A stretch of DNA of 64,000 nt from Oxalobacteraceae bacterium UBA4003 (GTDB taxonomy: Bacteria > Pseudomonadota > Gammaproteobacteria > Burkholderiales > Burkholderiaceae_D), in NCBI GenBank assembly GCA_002384815.1, contig DGBN01000029.1:1-64000 (forward strand). The letters run 5' to 3'. The notes under the pieces are model-generated. The model made no database searches. It had not been told where the DNA came from and worked only from the letters and a program-made list of their open reading frames with translations. Shown piece after piece: positions 55,503 through 64,000 of this stretch. The position numbers and the translations under genes were made by a program. The stretch's first letter is position 1; each line of letters starts with the position of its first letter.

Positions 55503-56531
55503 TCAAAGGAAAATCGGTTCAGGTTCCAGTTGCACATCGAAGCGTTGCGCAACATCGGTCTGTATCGATGCCGCCAGTTGCGCAATGTCTGCGCCGCTCG
55601 CACCGCCGCGATTCACCAGTACCAGTGCCTGCTTCTCGTACACGCCGGCTGCGCCATTGTTGCGGCCTTTCCAGCCACACTGATCGATCAACCAGCCGGC
55701 AGCCAGCTTGACGCCGCCATCGGGCTGCGCATAATTCACCAGTTGCGGATACCTTTCCAGCAAGGCATCACGTTGCTCCACTGTTACAAGCGGATTTTTG
55801 AAGAAACTGCCGGCATTGCCGATCACTGCAGGATCGGGCAACTTGCGCGCACGAATCGCAATCACTGCCGCGCTGATATCTTGCGCAGTCGGCTCTGTAA
55901 TCTTGCGCGCCGCCAGTTCTTTTGTCACATCGGCGTAACGAATCACGGCTTGCCATTTTTTCGGCAAGGAAAAGGTCACATCCAGCACCACTGCACGGTC
56001 GCGCAAACGGTGTTTGAACACGCTGTCGCGATAGCCGAACATGCAGGCTGCTTTATCCAGTGTACTTTGCTCGCCGGTTTCAAAATCAAACAAGGTCAGT
56101 GAATGAAAACGGTCTTTGATTTCCATGCCGTAAGCGCCGATATTCTGGATAGGCGCTGCACCGACGCTGCCGGGAATCAGCGACAGATTTTCCAGGCCGC
56201 CCAAACCCTGCGCCAGCGTCCATAACACGAACTGATGCCAATTCTCGCCGGCTGCGGCACGCACATAGCTGGCATCTTCATCTTCTTCGACAATCTCGAT
56301 TCCCTTGTTTTCCATATGCAGCACCAGGCCTGGAAAATCCCGCGTCAGCAGAATATTGCTGCCGCCGCCGAGAATCAGACGCGGCATGTCTGCCAGCACG
56401 GCATCGCGTTGTACTGCTTCCAGTACGCCGGCCGAGGTCACCGGCAGATAGGCATGCGCGCTGGCCTCCACCCCGAAGGTATTATGGTTGCACAGAGAAA
56501 CATCGTACTGAAGCGGTAAGGAATGAGTCAT
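55503..56531 (-). CDS. murB: UDP-N-acetylenolpyruvoylglucosamine reductase
   Basis: A 342-residue flavoprotein reducing UDP-GlcNAc-enolpyruvate to UDP-MurNAc in peptidoglycan synthesis. It shows FAD-binding LILGGGSNILL, the SLIPGSVGAAPIQNIGAYG block, and GNAGSFFKNP with the catalytic serine. The E. coli-like length indicates a type I MurB. It lies upstream of the DUF1294 gene and is divergent from yajQ. Confidence 0.96.
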   Translation of the reverse strand: MTHSLPLQYDVSLCNHNTFGVEASAHAYLPVTSAGVLEAVQRDAVLADMPRLILGGGSNILLTRDFPGLVLHMENKGIEIVEEDEDASYVRAAAGENWHQFVLWTLAQGLGGLENLSLIPGSVGAAPIQNIGAYGMEIKDRFHSLTLFDFETGEQSTLDKAACMFGYRDSVFKHRLRDRAVVLDVTFSLPKKWQAVIRYADVTKELAARKITEPTAQDISAAVIAIRARKLPDPAVIGNAGSFFKNPLVTVEQRDALLERYPQLVNYAQPDGGVKLAAGWLIDQCGWKGRNNGAAGVYEKQALVLVNRGGASGADIAQLAASIQTDVAQRFDVQLEPEPIFL

Positions 56532-56686
56532 AGTGGGCGATTATATCTCTGCTCGACGGGCTCAGCCCTAGCCCCTCGGTTTTTTGTCCGCTAGAATGAC
56601 GGACAAATCAGATACGCGATCTGAACGAACCATCTGGCGTTTCGCCGGCATCTGCCGCGAGCCAGGCAATAAAAAAGGAAATCATC

Positions 56687-57172
56687 ATGCCATCTTTTGA
56701 TACCGTCTCTGAAGCCAATATGGTTGAAGTAAAGAATGCTGTCGATCAGGCAGGAAAAGAAATCACGACCCGTTTTGACTTCAAGGGCAGCGATGCCCGC
56801 GTCGAGCAAAAAGAACGTGACCTGACTGCGTATGCAGATTCGGAATTTCAACTGAATCAGGTTCTGGACGTACTGACCGGAAAACTGGTCAAACGCAATG
56901 TCGACGTACGTTTCCTCGATCGCGGCAAGATTGAAAAAATCGGCGGCGACAAGGTCAAGCAAGTCGTCAAGATCAAGAACGGCATCGAAACCGAAGCGGC
57001 CAAGAAAATCGTGCGCATCCTCAAGGACAGCAAGTTGAAAGTACAAGCCAGCATCCAGGGTGATGCGGTACGCGTCACCGGTGCAAAACGCGACGATTTG
57101 CAGGATGCCATGGCTTTGCTGCGCAAGGAAGTTGCCGATCTGCCGCTGGAATTCAATAACTTCCGCGACTGA
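56687..57172 (+). CDS. yajQ: YajQ-family nucleotide-binding protein
   Basis: A 161-residue UPF0234/YajQ protein with two ferredoxin-like domains. The N-terminus [20 protein letters not shown] and the [21 protein letters not shown] block are diagnostic. Some members bind cyclic di-GMP and act with transcription factors, while others bind nucleic acid; which applies here is unknown. AAAGGAAATC lies before ATG 56687. It is a single-gene unit. Confidence 0.95.
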   Translation: MPSFDTVSEANMVEVKNAVDQAGKEITTRFDFKGSDARVEQKERDLTAYADSEFQLNQVLDVLTGKLVKRNVDVRFLDRGKIEKIGGDKVKQVVKIKNGIETEAAKKIVRILKDSKLKVQASIQGDAVRVTGAKRDDLQDAMALLRKEVADLPLEFNNFRD

Positions 57173-57354
57173 TTCCGCATCTATATCCCGCTCCAGCCGT
57201 CGCGTCCCATTCTCATGCCGCTCCGGCATTTTGACGCGACCATTTGGGCCGGAGCGGATTCATGTTGACGCTTTAGCGACAATTTTCCACCTTCCTCCCA
57301 AACCGCAGGAATTTCGTGACAGAATCATTGCTTTCATAAAAGCTGAGATCTGCC

Positions 57355-57987
57355 ATGAAACTACCGCTGCTCGCCTCCCTCCTTTGCTGCGTCACGTTAC
57401 AAGTGCAGGCAGCGGATATCAGCGTGATCGGCCTTTTCCCCGGCAAGGCGGTACTGGTCATCGACAGCGGTTCACCCAAAACCTACACCGTCGGTAATAT
57501 GGTCAGGCCCGGCATCAAGCTGGTAGACGTCAATCAGACCACCGCCACCTTCGATACCGATGGCAAAAAACAGCGCATCGATATTGGCGGGCATGTGAAT
57601 CGCATAGCGCCATCAGGCGCCAGCAGCGTGACCTTGCAGGCTGACGGTCGCGGTCACTTCATGGTGCAAGGGCAAATCAACGGCGGCACGATGCGCATGC
57701 TGGTCGATACCGGCGCCTCGCTGATTGCATTACCCGCAGCAGATGCGCGCCGTCTGGGCATCGATTACAAGAAGGGACAGACTGCCCACGTCAATACCGC
57801 AAACGGCGTCGTGACGGCGTACCAGGTGGTGCTGAATTCAGTCAAGATAGGCGACATTACCTTGAATCAGGTCGATGCGCTGGTGCAGGAAAATGGACTG
57901 ACCTTTGCCCTGCTCGGCATGTCTTTTCTGAATCGCACCGAGATGCGACGCGAAGGCGAACAGATGGTTCTGACCAAGCGTTATTAA
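57355..57987 (+). CDS. Retropepsin-like aspartic protease, exported
   Basis: A 210-residue protein with an N-terminal signal peptide (cleavage near VQAAD). A small N-terminal beta domain (about 20-85) is followed by a retroviral-type aspartic protease domain of the TIGR02281/clan AA group (about 95-205). The catalytic motif is MLVDTGASLIALP and the C-terminal flap partner GMSFLNRTE. Retropepsin-like enzymes act as homodimers. Periplasmic location is inferred. A terminator shared with aroG follows. Confidence 0.87.
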   Translation: MKLPLLASLLCCVTLQVQAADISVIGLFPGKAVLVIDSGSPKTYTVGNMVRPGIKLVDVNQTTATFDTDGKKQRIDIGGHVNRIAPSGASSVTLQADGRGHFMVQGQINGGTMRMLVDTGASLIALPAADARRLGIDYKKGQTAHVNTANGVVTAYQVVLNSVKIGDITLNQVDALVQENGLTFALLGMSFLNRTEMRREGEQMVLTKRY

Positions 57988-58001
57988 AGTCGAATGCAAT
58001 A

Positions 58002-58035
58002 AAAAGACGGGCACTGAATTCAATGCCCGTCTTTT
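58002..58035. terminator. Bidirectional terminator
   Basis: AAAAGACGGGCA pairs with TGCCCGTCTTTT around a ten-base loop between the convergent protease and aroG genes. Confidence 0.9.
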
Positions 58036-58067
58036 ATCGTGTGCTGCTGTTTCTACTGCAGTCTCGT

Positions 58068-59132
58068 TTATGCGTCCGGATCCTTGAGGCGGCGTTGTTT
58101 GACCGCTTCTGCCAAACCTTCCAATACACCCAGGCTGTCTTCCCAGCTGATACAACCATCAGTTACCGATTGGCCATAGACCAGCTCCTTGCCCGGAATC
58201 AGATCCTGGCGACCAGCAACCAGATGCGACTCGATCATCACACCGACGATACGCGTATCGCCACCGGCAACCTGTGTGGCGATATCTGCACAAACCGGGA
58301 TTTGATTTTCCGGTTTTTTCGAGCTGTTGGCATGCGAGGTATCGATCATCAGACGCGATGCCAGGCCGTTCGCGGCGATATCCTTGCAAGCCTGTTCGAC
58401 GCTGGCAGCATCATAGTTAGGCGTTTTACCGCCGCGTAGAATAATGTGGCAATCTTCATTGCCGCTGGTCGAAACGATGGCCGAATGACCGCCTTTTGTC
58501 ACCGACAGGAAATGATGCGGCTGCGATGCGGCCTTGATCGCATCGACCGCGATTTTCACGTTACCGTCAGTACCGTTCTTGAAACCGACCGGGCAGGACA
58601 AACCGGAAGCCAGTTCGCGATGGACTTGCGACTCAGTCGTGCGTGCACCAATGGCACCCCAGCTGATCAGGTCGGCAATGTACTGCGGGCTGATCACGTC
58701 GAGAAATTCGGTACCGGCCGGCAGACCAAGTTCATTGATATTCAGCAGCAGTTCACGCGCAATACGCAGGCCGTCGTTGATGCGAAAGCTGTTGTCCATG
58801 TACGGATCGTTGATCAAGCCTTTCCAGCCTACCGTGGTGCGTGGTTTTTCGAAATAGACGCGCATCACGATTTCCAGCTCACCGGCAAAACGCGCACGCT
58901 CTTTCACCAGACGATTTGCATATTCCATCGCAGCTGTGGTGTCGTGTATCGAGCATGGTCCGATCACAACCATCAGGCGATCATCCTGACCGTGCAAGAT
59001 GCGATGCAATGCGATGCGCGCATCGGCAGCCGTCGTCTCCGCTTTTTCGGAAACGCCCAGTTCGCGTATCAAATGCGATGGTGGCGTCAGTTCTTTCATT
59101 TCTTTAATCCGTAAGTCATCTGTGCGCGGCAT
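58068..59132 (-). CDS. aroG: 3-deoxy-7-phosphoheptulonate synthase, class I
   Basis: A 354-residue DAHP synthase catalysing the first step of aromatic amino-acid biosynthesis from PEP and erythrose 4-phosphate. Diagnostic blocks are VVIGPCSIHDT, FEKPRTTVGWKGL with the active-site Lys, GARTTESQVHRE and IDTSHANS. It belongs to the AroF/G/H type. Which aromatic product inhibits it cannot be read by eye. GGAG lies six bases before ATG 59132. A Phe/Tyr-rich leader peptide and a terminator lie upstream, pointing to transcription attenuation by charged tRNA-Phe and tRNA-Tyr supply. Confidence 0.97.
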   Translation of the reverse strand: MPRTDDLRIKEMKELTPPSHLIRELGVSEKAETTAADARIALHRILHGQDDRLMVVIGPCSIHDTTAAMEYANRLVKERARFAGELEIVMRVYFEKPRTTVGWKGLINDPYMDNSFRINDGLRIARELLLNINELGLPAGTEFLDVISPQYIADLISWGAIGARTTESQVHRELASGLSCPVGFKNGTDGNVKIAVDAIKAASQPHHFLSVTKGGHSAIVSTSGNEDCHIILRGGKTPNYDAASVEQACKDIAANGLASRLMIDTSHANSSKKPENQIPVCADIATQVAGGDTRIVGVMIESHLVAGRQDLIPGKELVYGQSVTDGCISWEDSLGVLEGLAEAVKQRRLKDPDA

Positions 59133-59165
59133 GTTTTTCTCCAGTCAAAATCTGTACACTAAAAA

Positions 59166-59194
59166 TAAAAAACCGCCATCGCGGGCGGTTTTTT
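59166..59194 (-). terminator. Attenuator terminator in the aroG leader
   Basis: On the minus strand AAAAAACCGCC pairs with GGCGGTTTTTT around a six-base loop (11 base pairs, then more T), ending 33 bases before the aroG start. Its position between promoter and gene makes it an attenuator rather than an operon end. GGCGGT at 59243-59248, within the leader peptide codons, can instead pair with ACCGCC of its first arm (59184-59189), which would prevent the terminator. Confidence 0.85.
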
Positions 59195-59229
59195 AAAGAA
59201 TTTCGGTTTAAGCCTTTTTACCTGCGCGC

Positions 59230-59301
59230 TTACCGCTTCTCCACCGCCGTTGGGCTGGAATAGCTAAAGTAAAAATAAAATTGGAAGCGCGAAGCAGTCA
59301 T
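59230..59301 (-). CDS. aroG leader peptide, Phe/Tyr-rich
   Basis: A 23-codon frame starting ATG 59301 and ending TAA 59230-59232. Phe is at positions 6, 8, 10 and 12 and Tyr at 9, 11 and 14, so seven of nine residues from 6 to 14 are Phe or Tyr. A ribosome short of charged tRNA-Phe or tRNA-Tyr would stall here and leave the GGCGGT arm (codons 18-20) free to form the antiterminator. A ribosome reaching the stop codon would cover it and allow termination. The ribosome-binding site is weak. It was too short for automated calling. Confidence 0.8.
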   Translation of the reverse strand: MTASRFQFYFYFSYSSPTAVEKR

Positions 59302-59333
59302 GTCTGTACTGAATTCTGTTTTATCTGTCGGTA

Positions 59334-59362
59334 ATATTGCAATAAATCAGGTGATTTGGCAA
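59334..59362 (-). promoter_or_regulatory. Promoter of the aroG leader
   Basis: On the minus strand TTGCCA (59357-59362), a 17-base spacer, then CAATAT (59334-59339). The transcript would start near 59327, about 25 bases before the leader peptide. Confidence 0.55.
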
Positions 59363-59381
59363 GAAAAGCTTGGAAAATGCG

Positions 59382-59414
59382 TTGGCATTCAGCCAAATCA
59401 TGGCCGAATGCCAA
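59382..59414 (-). terminator. Hairpin after tldD
   Basis: TTGGCATTC pairs with GAATGCCAA, with an inner GCC/GGC pairing, 10 bases after the tldD stop. On the minus strand only a broken T-rich tract follows, so termination strength is uncertain. Confidence 0.55.
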
Positions 59415-59424
59415 CAAACATCGA

Positions 59425-60885
59425 TCAGGCCGTTCCGCCCACCGTCACACCGTCGATACGCAAGGTAGGCTGGCCGACACCTACCGGTACGCTCTGACCT
59501 TCCTTGCCGCAGACGCCAACGCCACTATCGAGACTCATATCGTTGCCTATCATGGAGACGCGATTCAAGACGTCGGGGCCGTTACCGATCAGGGTTGCAC
59601 CCTTGACCGGATAGGTCACTTTGCCATTTTCGATCATATAGGCTTCGCTGGCCGAAAACACGAACTTGCCGTTCGTGATATCAACCTGACCGCCGCCGAA
59701 ATTCACTGCGTACAAACCGTTCTTGACCGATGCCAGAATTTCCGCCGGATCTTTATCGCCGCCCAGCATATAGGTATTCGTCATCCGCGGCATCGGCAGA
59801 TGCGCAAACGATTCGCGCCTCGCATTGCCGGTCACCGGCATGTTCATCAGGCGCGCATTCATCGTGTCCTGAATATAACCCTTCAGGATACCGTCCTCGA
59901 TCAGCGTCGTGCATTGGGTAGGATTGCCTTCGTCATCGATATTCAAGGAACCGCGTCTATCGGCAATGGTACCGTCATCGACTACCGTCACGCCCTTGGC
60001 TGCCACACGTTCACCGATACGACCGGAGAATGCGCTCGAACCCTTGCGATTGAAATCGCCTTCCAGTCCATGGCCGATCGCTTCATGCAGCAATACGCCA
60101 GGCCAGCCAGGTCCGAGGACGACTGTCATCGGACCGGCAGGAGCCGGACGCGCTTCAAGATTGACGAGTGCGGAAGCGACCGCTTCGCTGGCGTATTTTT
60201 CCAGCAGTTCATCGCTGAAATAGCCATAGCTGTAACGACCGCCACCACCGCTGGAACCCATTTCGCGACGCCCATTTTGTTCTGCGATTACTGTGATCGA
60301 GACCCGTACCAGCGGACGAATGTCGGCAGCCAGCACACCATCGCTGCGCACCACCAACACCACATCGTATTCACCAGCGAGGCCAGCCATCACTTGCACC
60401 ACACGCGGATCTTTTGCACGCGCGATGCGTTCTATCTTTTCCAGCAACTTTACTTTTTCAGTGGCATCCAGCGAGGTCAGTGGATCGTTAGGCAGATACA
60501 AATCGCGACCGCCCACTTGCTGAATCGCTGAAGCGACCTTGATCTTGCCTGCGCCCTGTCGTGCAATCGTGCGCGTCGCCAACGCTGCTTCCATCAATGC
60601 ACGTTCGGAAATTTCATCCGAATAGGAAAAAGCCGTTTTATCGCCCGAGACAGCACGCACACCGACGCCCTGGTCGATGGAAAAGCTGCCGGTTTTGACT
60701 ATGCCTTCTTCCAGGCTCCAGCCTTCGCTTTTGGTAAATTGAAAATACAAATCTGCATAATCGACGCGATGCGTAAACATCGTACCCAGGGTCTGGATCA
60801 GGATGGATTCGTCCAGGCCGAAAGGCGTCAGCAATACATCGCGGGCGACAGCCAGGGTCTTGAGATTTGGTTCAAATGGGGTCAT
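59425..60885 (-). CDS. tldD: Metalloprotease TldD
   Basis: A 486-residue subunit of the TldD/TldE (PmbA) zinc protease, which cleaves unfolded peptides and processes microcin-type precursors. The catalytic motif [11 protein letters not shown] (HEXXXH) lies at about 267-277. The N-terminal [14 protein letters not shown] block and the C-terminal [23 protein letters not shown] tail are typical. The partner pmbA is not in the window. It is the third of a nit/yhdP/tldD group on the minus strand, an arrangement similar to other Proteobacteria. Confidence 0.95.
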   Translation of the reverse strand: MTPFEPNLKTLAVARDVLLTPFGLDESILIQTLGTMFTHRVDYADLYFQFTKSEGWSLEEGIVKTGSFSIDQGVGVRAVSGDKTAFSYSDEISERALMEAALATRTIARQGAGKIKVASAIQQVGGRDLYLPNDPLTSLDATEKVKLLEKIERIARAKDPRVVQVMAGLAGEYDVVLVVRSDGVLAADIRPLVRVSITVIAEQNGRREMGSSGGGGRYSYGYFSDELLEKYASEAVASALVNLEARPAPAGPMTVVLGPGWPGVLLHEAIGHGLEGDFNRKGSSAFSGRIGERVAAKGVTVVDDGTIADRRGSLNIDDEGNPTQCTTLIEDGILKGYIQDTMNARLMNMPVTGNARRESFAHLPMPRMTNTYMLGGDKDPAEILASVKNGLYAVNFGGGQVDITNGKFVFSASEAYMIENGKVTYPVKGATLIGNGPDVLNRVSMIGNDMSLDSGVGVCGKEGQSVPVGVGQPTLRIDGVTVGGTA

Positions 60886-60997
60886 TGTTTATTTGCCATT
60901 TGCGCGTTGATGCGCAAACAAAATTGATTCGGATAACGAATTGTAGAGCATCTGGCCCAAAGCCCCTGATAACACTGCTACGTACTTGCAACTGCGG

Positions 60998-61807
60998 CTA
61001 CAACTTGCGGTGCTTCAAGGCGGGAAGATTTTCACGGATACCAGTTAAATGATGGGGTTCGATATCGCCGATTACAAGCCCTTCGCCGTCTGCCAATACG
61101 TCCTTGATTTCACCCCAGGGATCGATCAGCATGCTGTGTCCCCATGTGGTGCGACCATTTTGGTGACGGCCACCCTGCGCGGCTGCCAGCACGTAGCACT
61201 GATTCTCGATTGCACGTGCGCGCAACAGGATTTCCCAATGCGCCTTGCCGGTTGTATAAGTAAATGCAGCCGGCACAACGATCAAAGTGCAATCGCCCAT
61301 CGCGCGATACAGTTCGGGAAAACGCAGGTCGTAACAAACCGATAAACCCACCTTGCCGAACGGCGCATCGAAAGTTGTAACTTCAGTGCCCTGCACGATC
61401 GTGCGCGCTTCGTCATACGATTCCATACCCTTGGTAAAACTGAACAGATGGATCTTGTCGTAACGCTTTACCCGCTCACCAGCCGGGTTGTAGACCATCA
61501 TCGTATTCAAGACTTTGTCGGCTATTAATGCGGCCATCGGCAAGGTGCCACCTATCAGCCACACTTGATGTTCGCGTGCGGTTTCCGCCATGAAAGTCTG
61601 GATGGGCCCGACATCGATCTGTTCGGCCAAACCCAGTTTGTCGTTTTCGTGCATGCCCATGGCAGCCCAATATTCAGGCAGCAGAACAAGCGTGGCGCCC
61701 TGGTGCGCGGCATCCGCGATCAGGCGACGCGCAGTGGCGATATTTTCTTCCACCGAAGGCGTGGATACCATTTGTATGGCAGCTACGCGCGCCACGGAAA
61801 TTTTCAT
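60998..61807 (-). CDS. Nitrilase-family amidohydrolase (deaminated glutathione amidase type)
   Basis: A 269-residue carbon-nitrogen hydrolase of the Nit1/NitFhit branch. The catalytic triad is Glu in LLPEYWA, Lys in RYDKIHLF and Cys in SVCYDLRFPELYR. Nit1-type enzymes repair deaminated glutathione. Length is normal. It starts three bases after the yhdP stop and precedes tldD by 112 bases, so the three are likely one transcription unit. Confidence 0.9.
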   Translation of the reverse strand: MKISVARVAAIQMVSTPSVEENIATARRLIADAAHQGATLVLLPEYWAAMGMHENDKLGLAEQIDVGPIQTFMAETAREHQVWLIGGTLPMAALIADKVLNTMMVYNPAGERVKRYDKIHLFSFTKGMESYDEARTIVQGTEVTTFDAPFGKVGLSVCYDLRFPELYRAMGDCTLIVVPAAFTYTTGKAHWEILLRARAIENQCYVLAAAQGGRHQNGRTTWGHSMLIDPWGEIKDVLADGEGLVIGDIEPHHLTGIRENLPALKHRKL

Positions 61808-61810
61808 GAT

Positions 61811-64000
61811 TCAGCCTTCTGTGCCGGGTTCTGTAATGTCTGGTTCCGGCGCTGCCGGTTCCGCCTTGCGATCGACCTTGTTCACGTTCGGATCGCCCCA
61901 TGGTCCGGTAATCGTATACTCATACGTAAACGCACGCGCCAACGGTTCGCGCAGAAACAGTTGCGCCAGGAAAGTGCCGGCGCCTATGACCGGATTGATG
62001 GCCAGCGCATAAGCGACGGATGCAGCGCCGGCATTGATTTCCGGGATCACGACTGCGCGCAGATCCTGCGACTCTCTGGCGATATCGGCCGAGCCGTCTA
62101 TCAGCACGGTTGCACTGACGCCGCGCATCTTGAGATTATCGGTAGTCACCACGCCATTTAAAATACGCGCACTACCGTTGATGCCATCAAATGCAAATCC
62201 TTCGGAAAACACATCGCGAAAATCCAGCGTCAGGCGACGCGGTATCGATTGCAGACTCAATACGCCGAGCAATTTGGCGGCACCCGGTTCGACTTTCAGA
62301 AACTGGCCGGAGGTGATATCCAGATTGATTTTTCCGGTCAGGCTGGGAACGTCAAACGAAAAAGGCAAACCTTTCCAGCTGATGTCTCCCTCCATCTTCC
62401 CTTTGCCGCCGCGCAGAACATCCACAAAACCGAAGCGGTTGAGCAGGTTGCCTGCGTTGGTAATATCCAAGTTGTAATCGAGGCTGGAAATGTTGCCGCC
62501 ATTTTTAGCCAGCCAGTTTCCCTTGGCTGTCAGGCTTGCGTCCGGATTGGCGAGCGACAGATTCCTGATGCGCCACTCGCGCCCTTCTGTTGCGCGTACA
62601 TAATGCGCCAGTAGTTCAAGCCGCCCGAGCTTCTTGTCGAATAATTCAAAATTCTCGGCAACCACATCCAGCGCCGGCATTTCTGTTGCACTGTCTACAC
62701 CATCAAGTAAATTCTTGACCTCTGAACCCACTGTTTTCGGCACCACCATCGAAGCCAGGCGTGCGGTGACCTTTCCCAATCCGCGCCCCGACGAAGACTC
62801 AATCCAGGTCAGGTAACCCGAGGCCTGCACCGAATCGATATTGGCCTGCCACACGTTGGTGTCATGCGATACGCCAACCACCACTTCATCGAATTTTTTC
62901 CCCATCAAGAACAGCTCGTTGGCGCGTGCAGCCAGTATGTTCGGTTCGACGTATTGCGCAATATCGGGCGCCTCCGATGCATCTGCGCCTTTTTTCTGCG
63001 CACTCTTTCCGGCGGCAGTAATCGACGATGCGACGCTAATCCAGTCATCGATATTCAGCGAGTGCAAGTTGACGTTGACCATCAAACCGCCATCCGGCTC
63101 CGGTGCCGGTGTATTAACACCGATGCCGCCACGTACCACACGCCACGCGGCCGCAGTATCCTTCGCACTTTTCTCGCGCAGGTAGCTGCCGACTATGGAC
63201 GGACCCAGTGCCAGCTTGATGCCATCGCGCATGACTGCAGCATTCTCGGACGACAGGCTGGCCTGTTCTATCCTGAGTGGCAAGGCATCCTTGGCGACCT
63301 TGTGCAGAGGGGCAGGGAAAGCCAGACCCAGGCCGCGCAAACTGGAGTCAACCACAATCTCGACGCGTTTGTTCCTGACGCTGATCGTGGTGCCGAAACG
63401 TGTGCTGCCGCTCACCCGGTCTACCAACCTTTGCATCGCCGGCGCAGGATAGTTTTTGCGCAAACCGGCAGCCGACACGGTGCCATCCGCCTTGATCAGG
63501 ACATTGCCGTCTTTTTGCGTGCCGCCGGTTACCGTTAACGGACCACCGAGGAAATTCGCCTTGATGTTTTTCAGCGTCAAACCTTTTTCATCGAATTCGA
63601 GTTCGCCGCTGGTCTGCGTAATCGATGGAATCGCATTCTGCAAAATCACATTGTTATCGGCAAACTTCAGCACACCACGCACCTTGGCTTCCATGATCTG
63701 ATTCAAAGGCAACTTTAAATCAAGCGCAAGCGTGGCATTGCCGCTGGCTTTCGTTTCATCGGTGAAGTGGCCTATCCAGGTGGCGACCGGACTATCCACC
63801 GTGTATTGCACCATGTCTTGCAGAGTACCCGCTGCATGGCCATCGACTTCCAGTACCGGCTCATCCGCCAGCAGGTCGGCAATTACCGCCTTCACATTTG
63901 ATACCTGGGTACCATGCGTACTGCCGCTTTCCCCCTTGATTTCCATCCGCGTACGATCAAACAGTATCGTGCCTTTGATTTTTTCCAGCAGCGGCCACAA
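61811..64000 (-). CDS. yhdP: YhdP family protein, C-terminal 729 residues
   Basis: The gene runs off the right edge of the window; its N-terminus is missing. The visible part is the AsmA-like C-terminal region of YhdP/TIGR02099 proteins, beta-rich with repeated MRGV/LKFADN-type strands. It ends with ALAINPVIGAGTFLAQLFLREPLARAFTYEYTITGPWGDPNV, shown here as separate family hallmarks INPVIGAGTFLAQ and YEYTITGPWGDP. YhdP is an inner-membrane-anchored bridge involved in phospholipid movement to the outer membrane. The last 20 residues are Pro/Glu/Thr-rich. It is first in a unit with the amidase and tldD. Confidence 0.9.
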   Translation of the reverse strand: MWPLLEKIKGTILFDRTRMEIKGESGSTHGTQVSNVKAVIADLLADEPVLEVDGHAAGTLQDMVQYTVDSPVATWIGHFTDETKASGNATLALDLKLPLNQIMEAKVRGVLKFADNNVILQNAIPSITQTSGELEFDEKGLTLKNIKANFLGGPLTVTGGTQKDGNVLIKADGTVSAAGLRKNYPAPAMQRLVDRVSGSTRFGTTISVRNKRVEIVVDSSLRGLGLAFPAPLHKVAKDALPLRIEQASLSSENAAVMRDGIKLALGPSIVGSYLREKSAKDTAAAWRVVRGGIGVNTPAPEPDGGLMVNVNLHSLNIDDWISVASSITAAGKSAQKKGADASEAPDIAQYVEPNILAARANELFLMGKKFDEVVVGVSHDTNVWQANIDSVQASGYLTWIESSSGRGLGKVTARLASMVVPKTVGSEVKNLLDGVDSATEMPALDVVAENFELFDKKLGRLELLAHYVRATEGREWRIRNLSLANPDASLTAKGNWLAKNGGNISSLDYNLDITNAGNLLNRFGFVDVLRGGKGKMEGDISWKGLPFSFDVPSLTGKINLDITSGQFLKVEPGAAKLLGVLSLQSIPRRLTLDFRDVFSEGFAFDGINGSARILNGVVTTDNLKMRGVSATVLIDGSADIARESQDLRAVVIPEINAGAASVAYALAINPVIGAGTFLAQLFLREPLARAFTYEYTITGPWGDPNVNKVDRKAEPAAPEPDITEPGTEG

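Noticed and set aside
59356..60531. 391-codon plus-strand frame opposite tldD
   Set aside because: Shadow of tldD, with an unlikely amino-acid mix; its 5' part also covers the aroG leader region.

Overview
The window is chromosomal DNA of a betaproteobacterium. It is most likely a member of the Burkholderiales family Oxalobacteraceae, near Herminiimonas/Janthinobacterium. This is inferred from protein style, the moderate GC content and gene neighbourhoods; no database was searched. Most genes are housekeeping or metabolic. The accessory parts are an integrated element at the left end, a chromate-resistance insertion, and a block of very large signalling and coiled-coil proteins.

Layout. About 1-4.8 kb is the right-hand end of an integrated element abutting tRNA-Ser(GGA). 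It carries a truncated membrane-protein gene, a small unknown gene, an inovirus/RstA-like replication initiator, a DUF4224 protein, a tyrosine integrase and an EVE-HNH endonuclease (probable modified-DNA restriction). About 5-18 kb is core metabolism: acs, a UPF0114 membrane protein, class I fumarase, murI, tRNA-His, persulfide dioxygenase, a MazG-like pyrophosphohydrolase, two tandem TenA paralogues, an MFS transporter and a universal stress protein. It ends with three small Tyr/Pro/Gly-rich exported proteins. About 18.4-31.8 kb is all on the minus strand. In transcription order it encodes a 1,692-aa pseudokinase/AAA/GAF/histidine-kinase protein, a REC-HK-REC hybrid kinase, a 1,243-aa tail-anchored coiled-coil protein with a 98/119-residue repeat, and a translationally coupled TPR protein plus L,D-transpeptidase.

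About 31.9-38.5 kb is an oxidative and metal-stress region: a frameshifted catalase-family gene, a decayed DUF3147 gene, chrBA, and a three-gene unit of DyP-type peroxidase with two related unknown proteins. About 38.8-51.9 kb holds an orphan phosphorelay protein without an ATPase domain, a class V aminotransferase, a formyltransferase fused to two ACT domains, srkA, a UPF0149/SEC-C protein, orn, an M48 peptidase, a pterin dehydratase, rsgA, argF, argG and ppnP. About 52-57 kb holds a hydantoinase/oxoprolinase-like ATPase coupled to a histone-deacetylase-family hydrolase with a zinc ribbon, then DUF1294, murB, yajQ and a retropepsin-like protease. About 58-64 kb has aroG, tldD, a nitrilase-family amidase and yhdP, all on the minus strand.

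The best regulatory finding is in front of aroG. A sigma70-like promoter is followed by a 23-codon leader peptide with four Phe and three Tyr codons packed into nine positions, then a rho-independent terminator 33 nt before the aroG start. This is a textbook arrangement for transcription attenuation of DAHP synthase by aromatic amino-acid supply. The best candidates for undescribed protein systems are the coiled-coil/pseudokinase signalling block, the DyP peroxidase with its two paralogous partners, the formyltransferase-ACT-ACT fusion, and the HyuA-like/HDAC-like pair.
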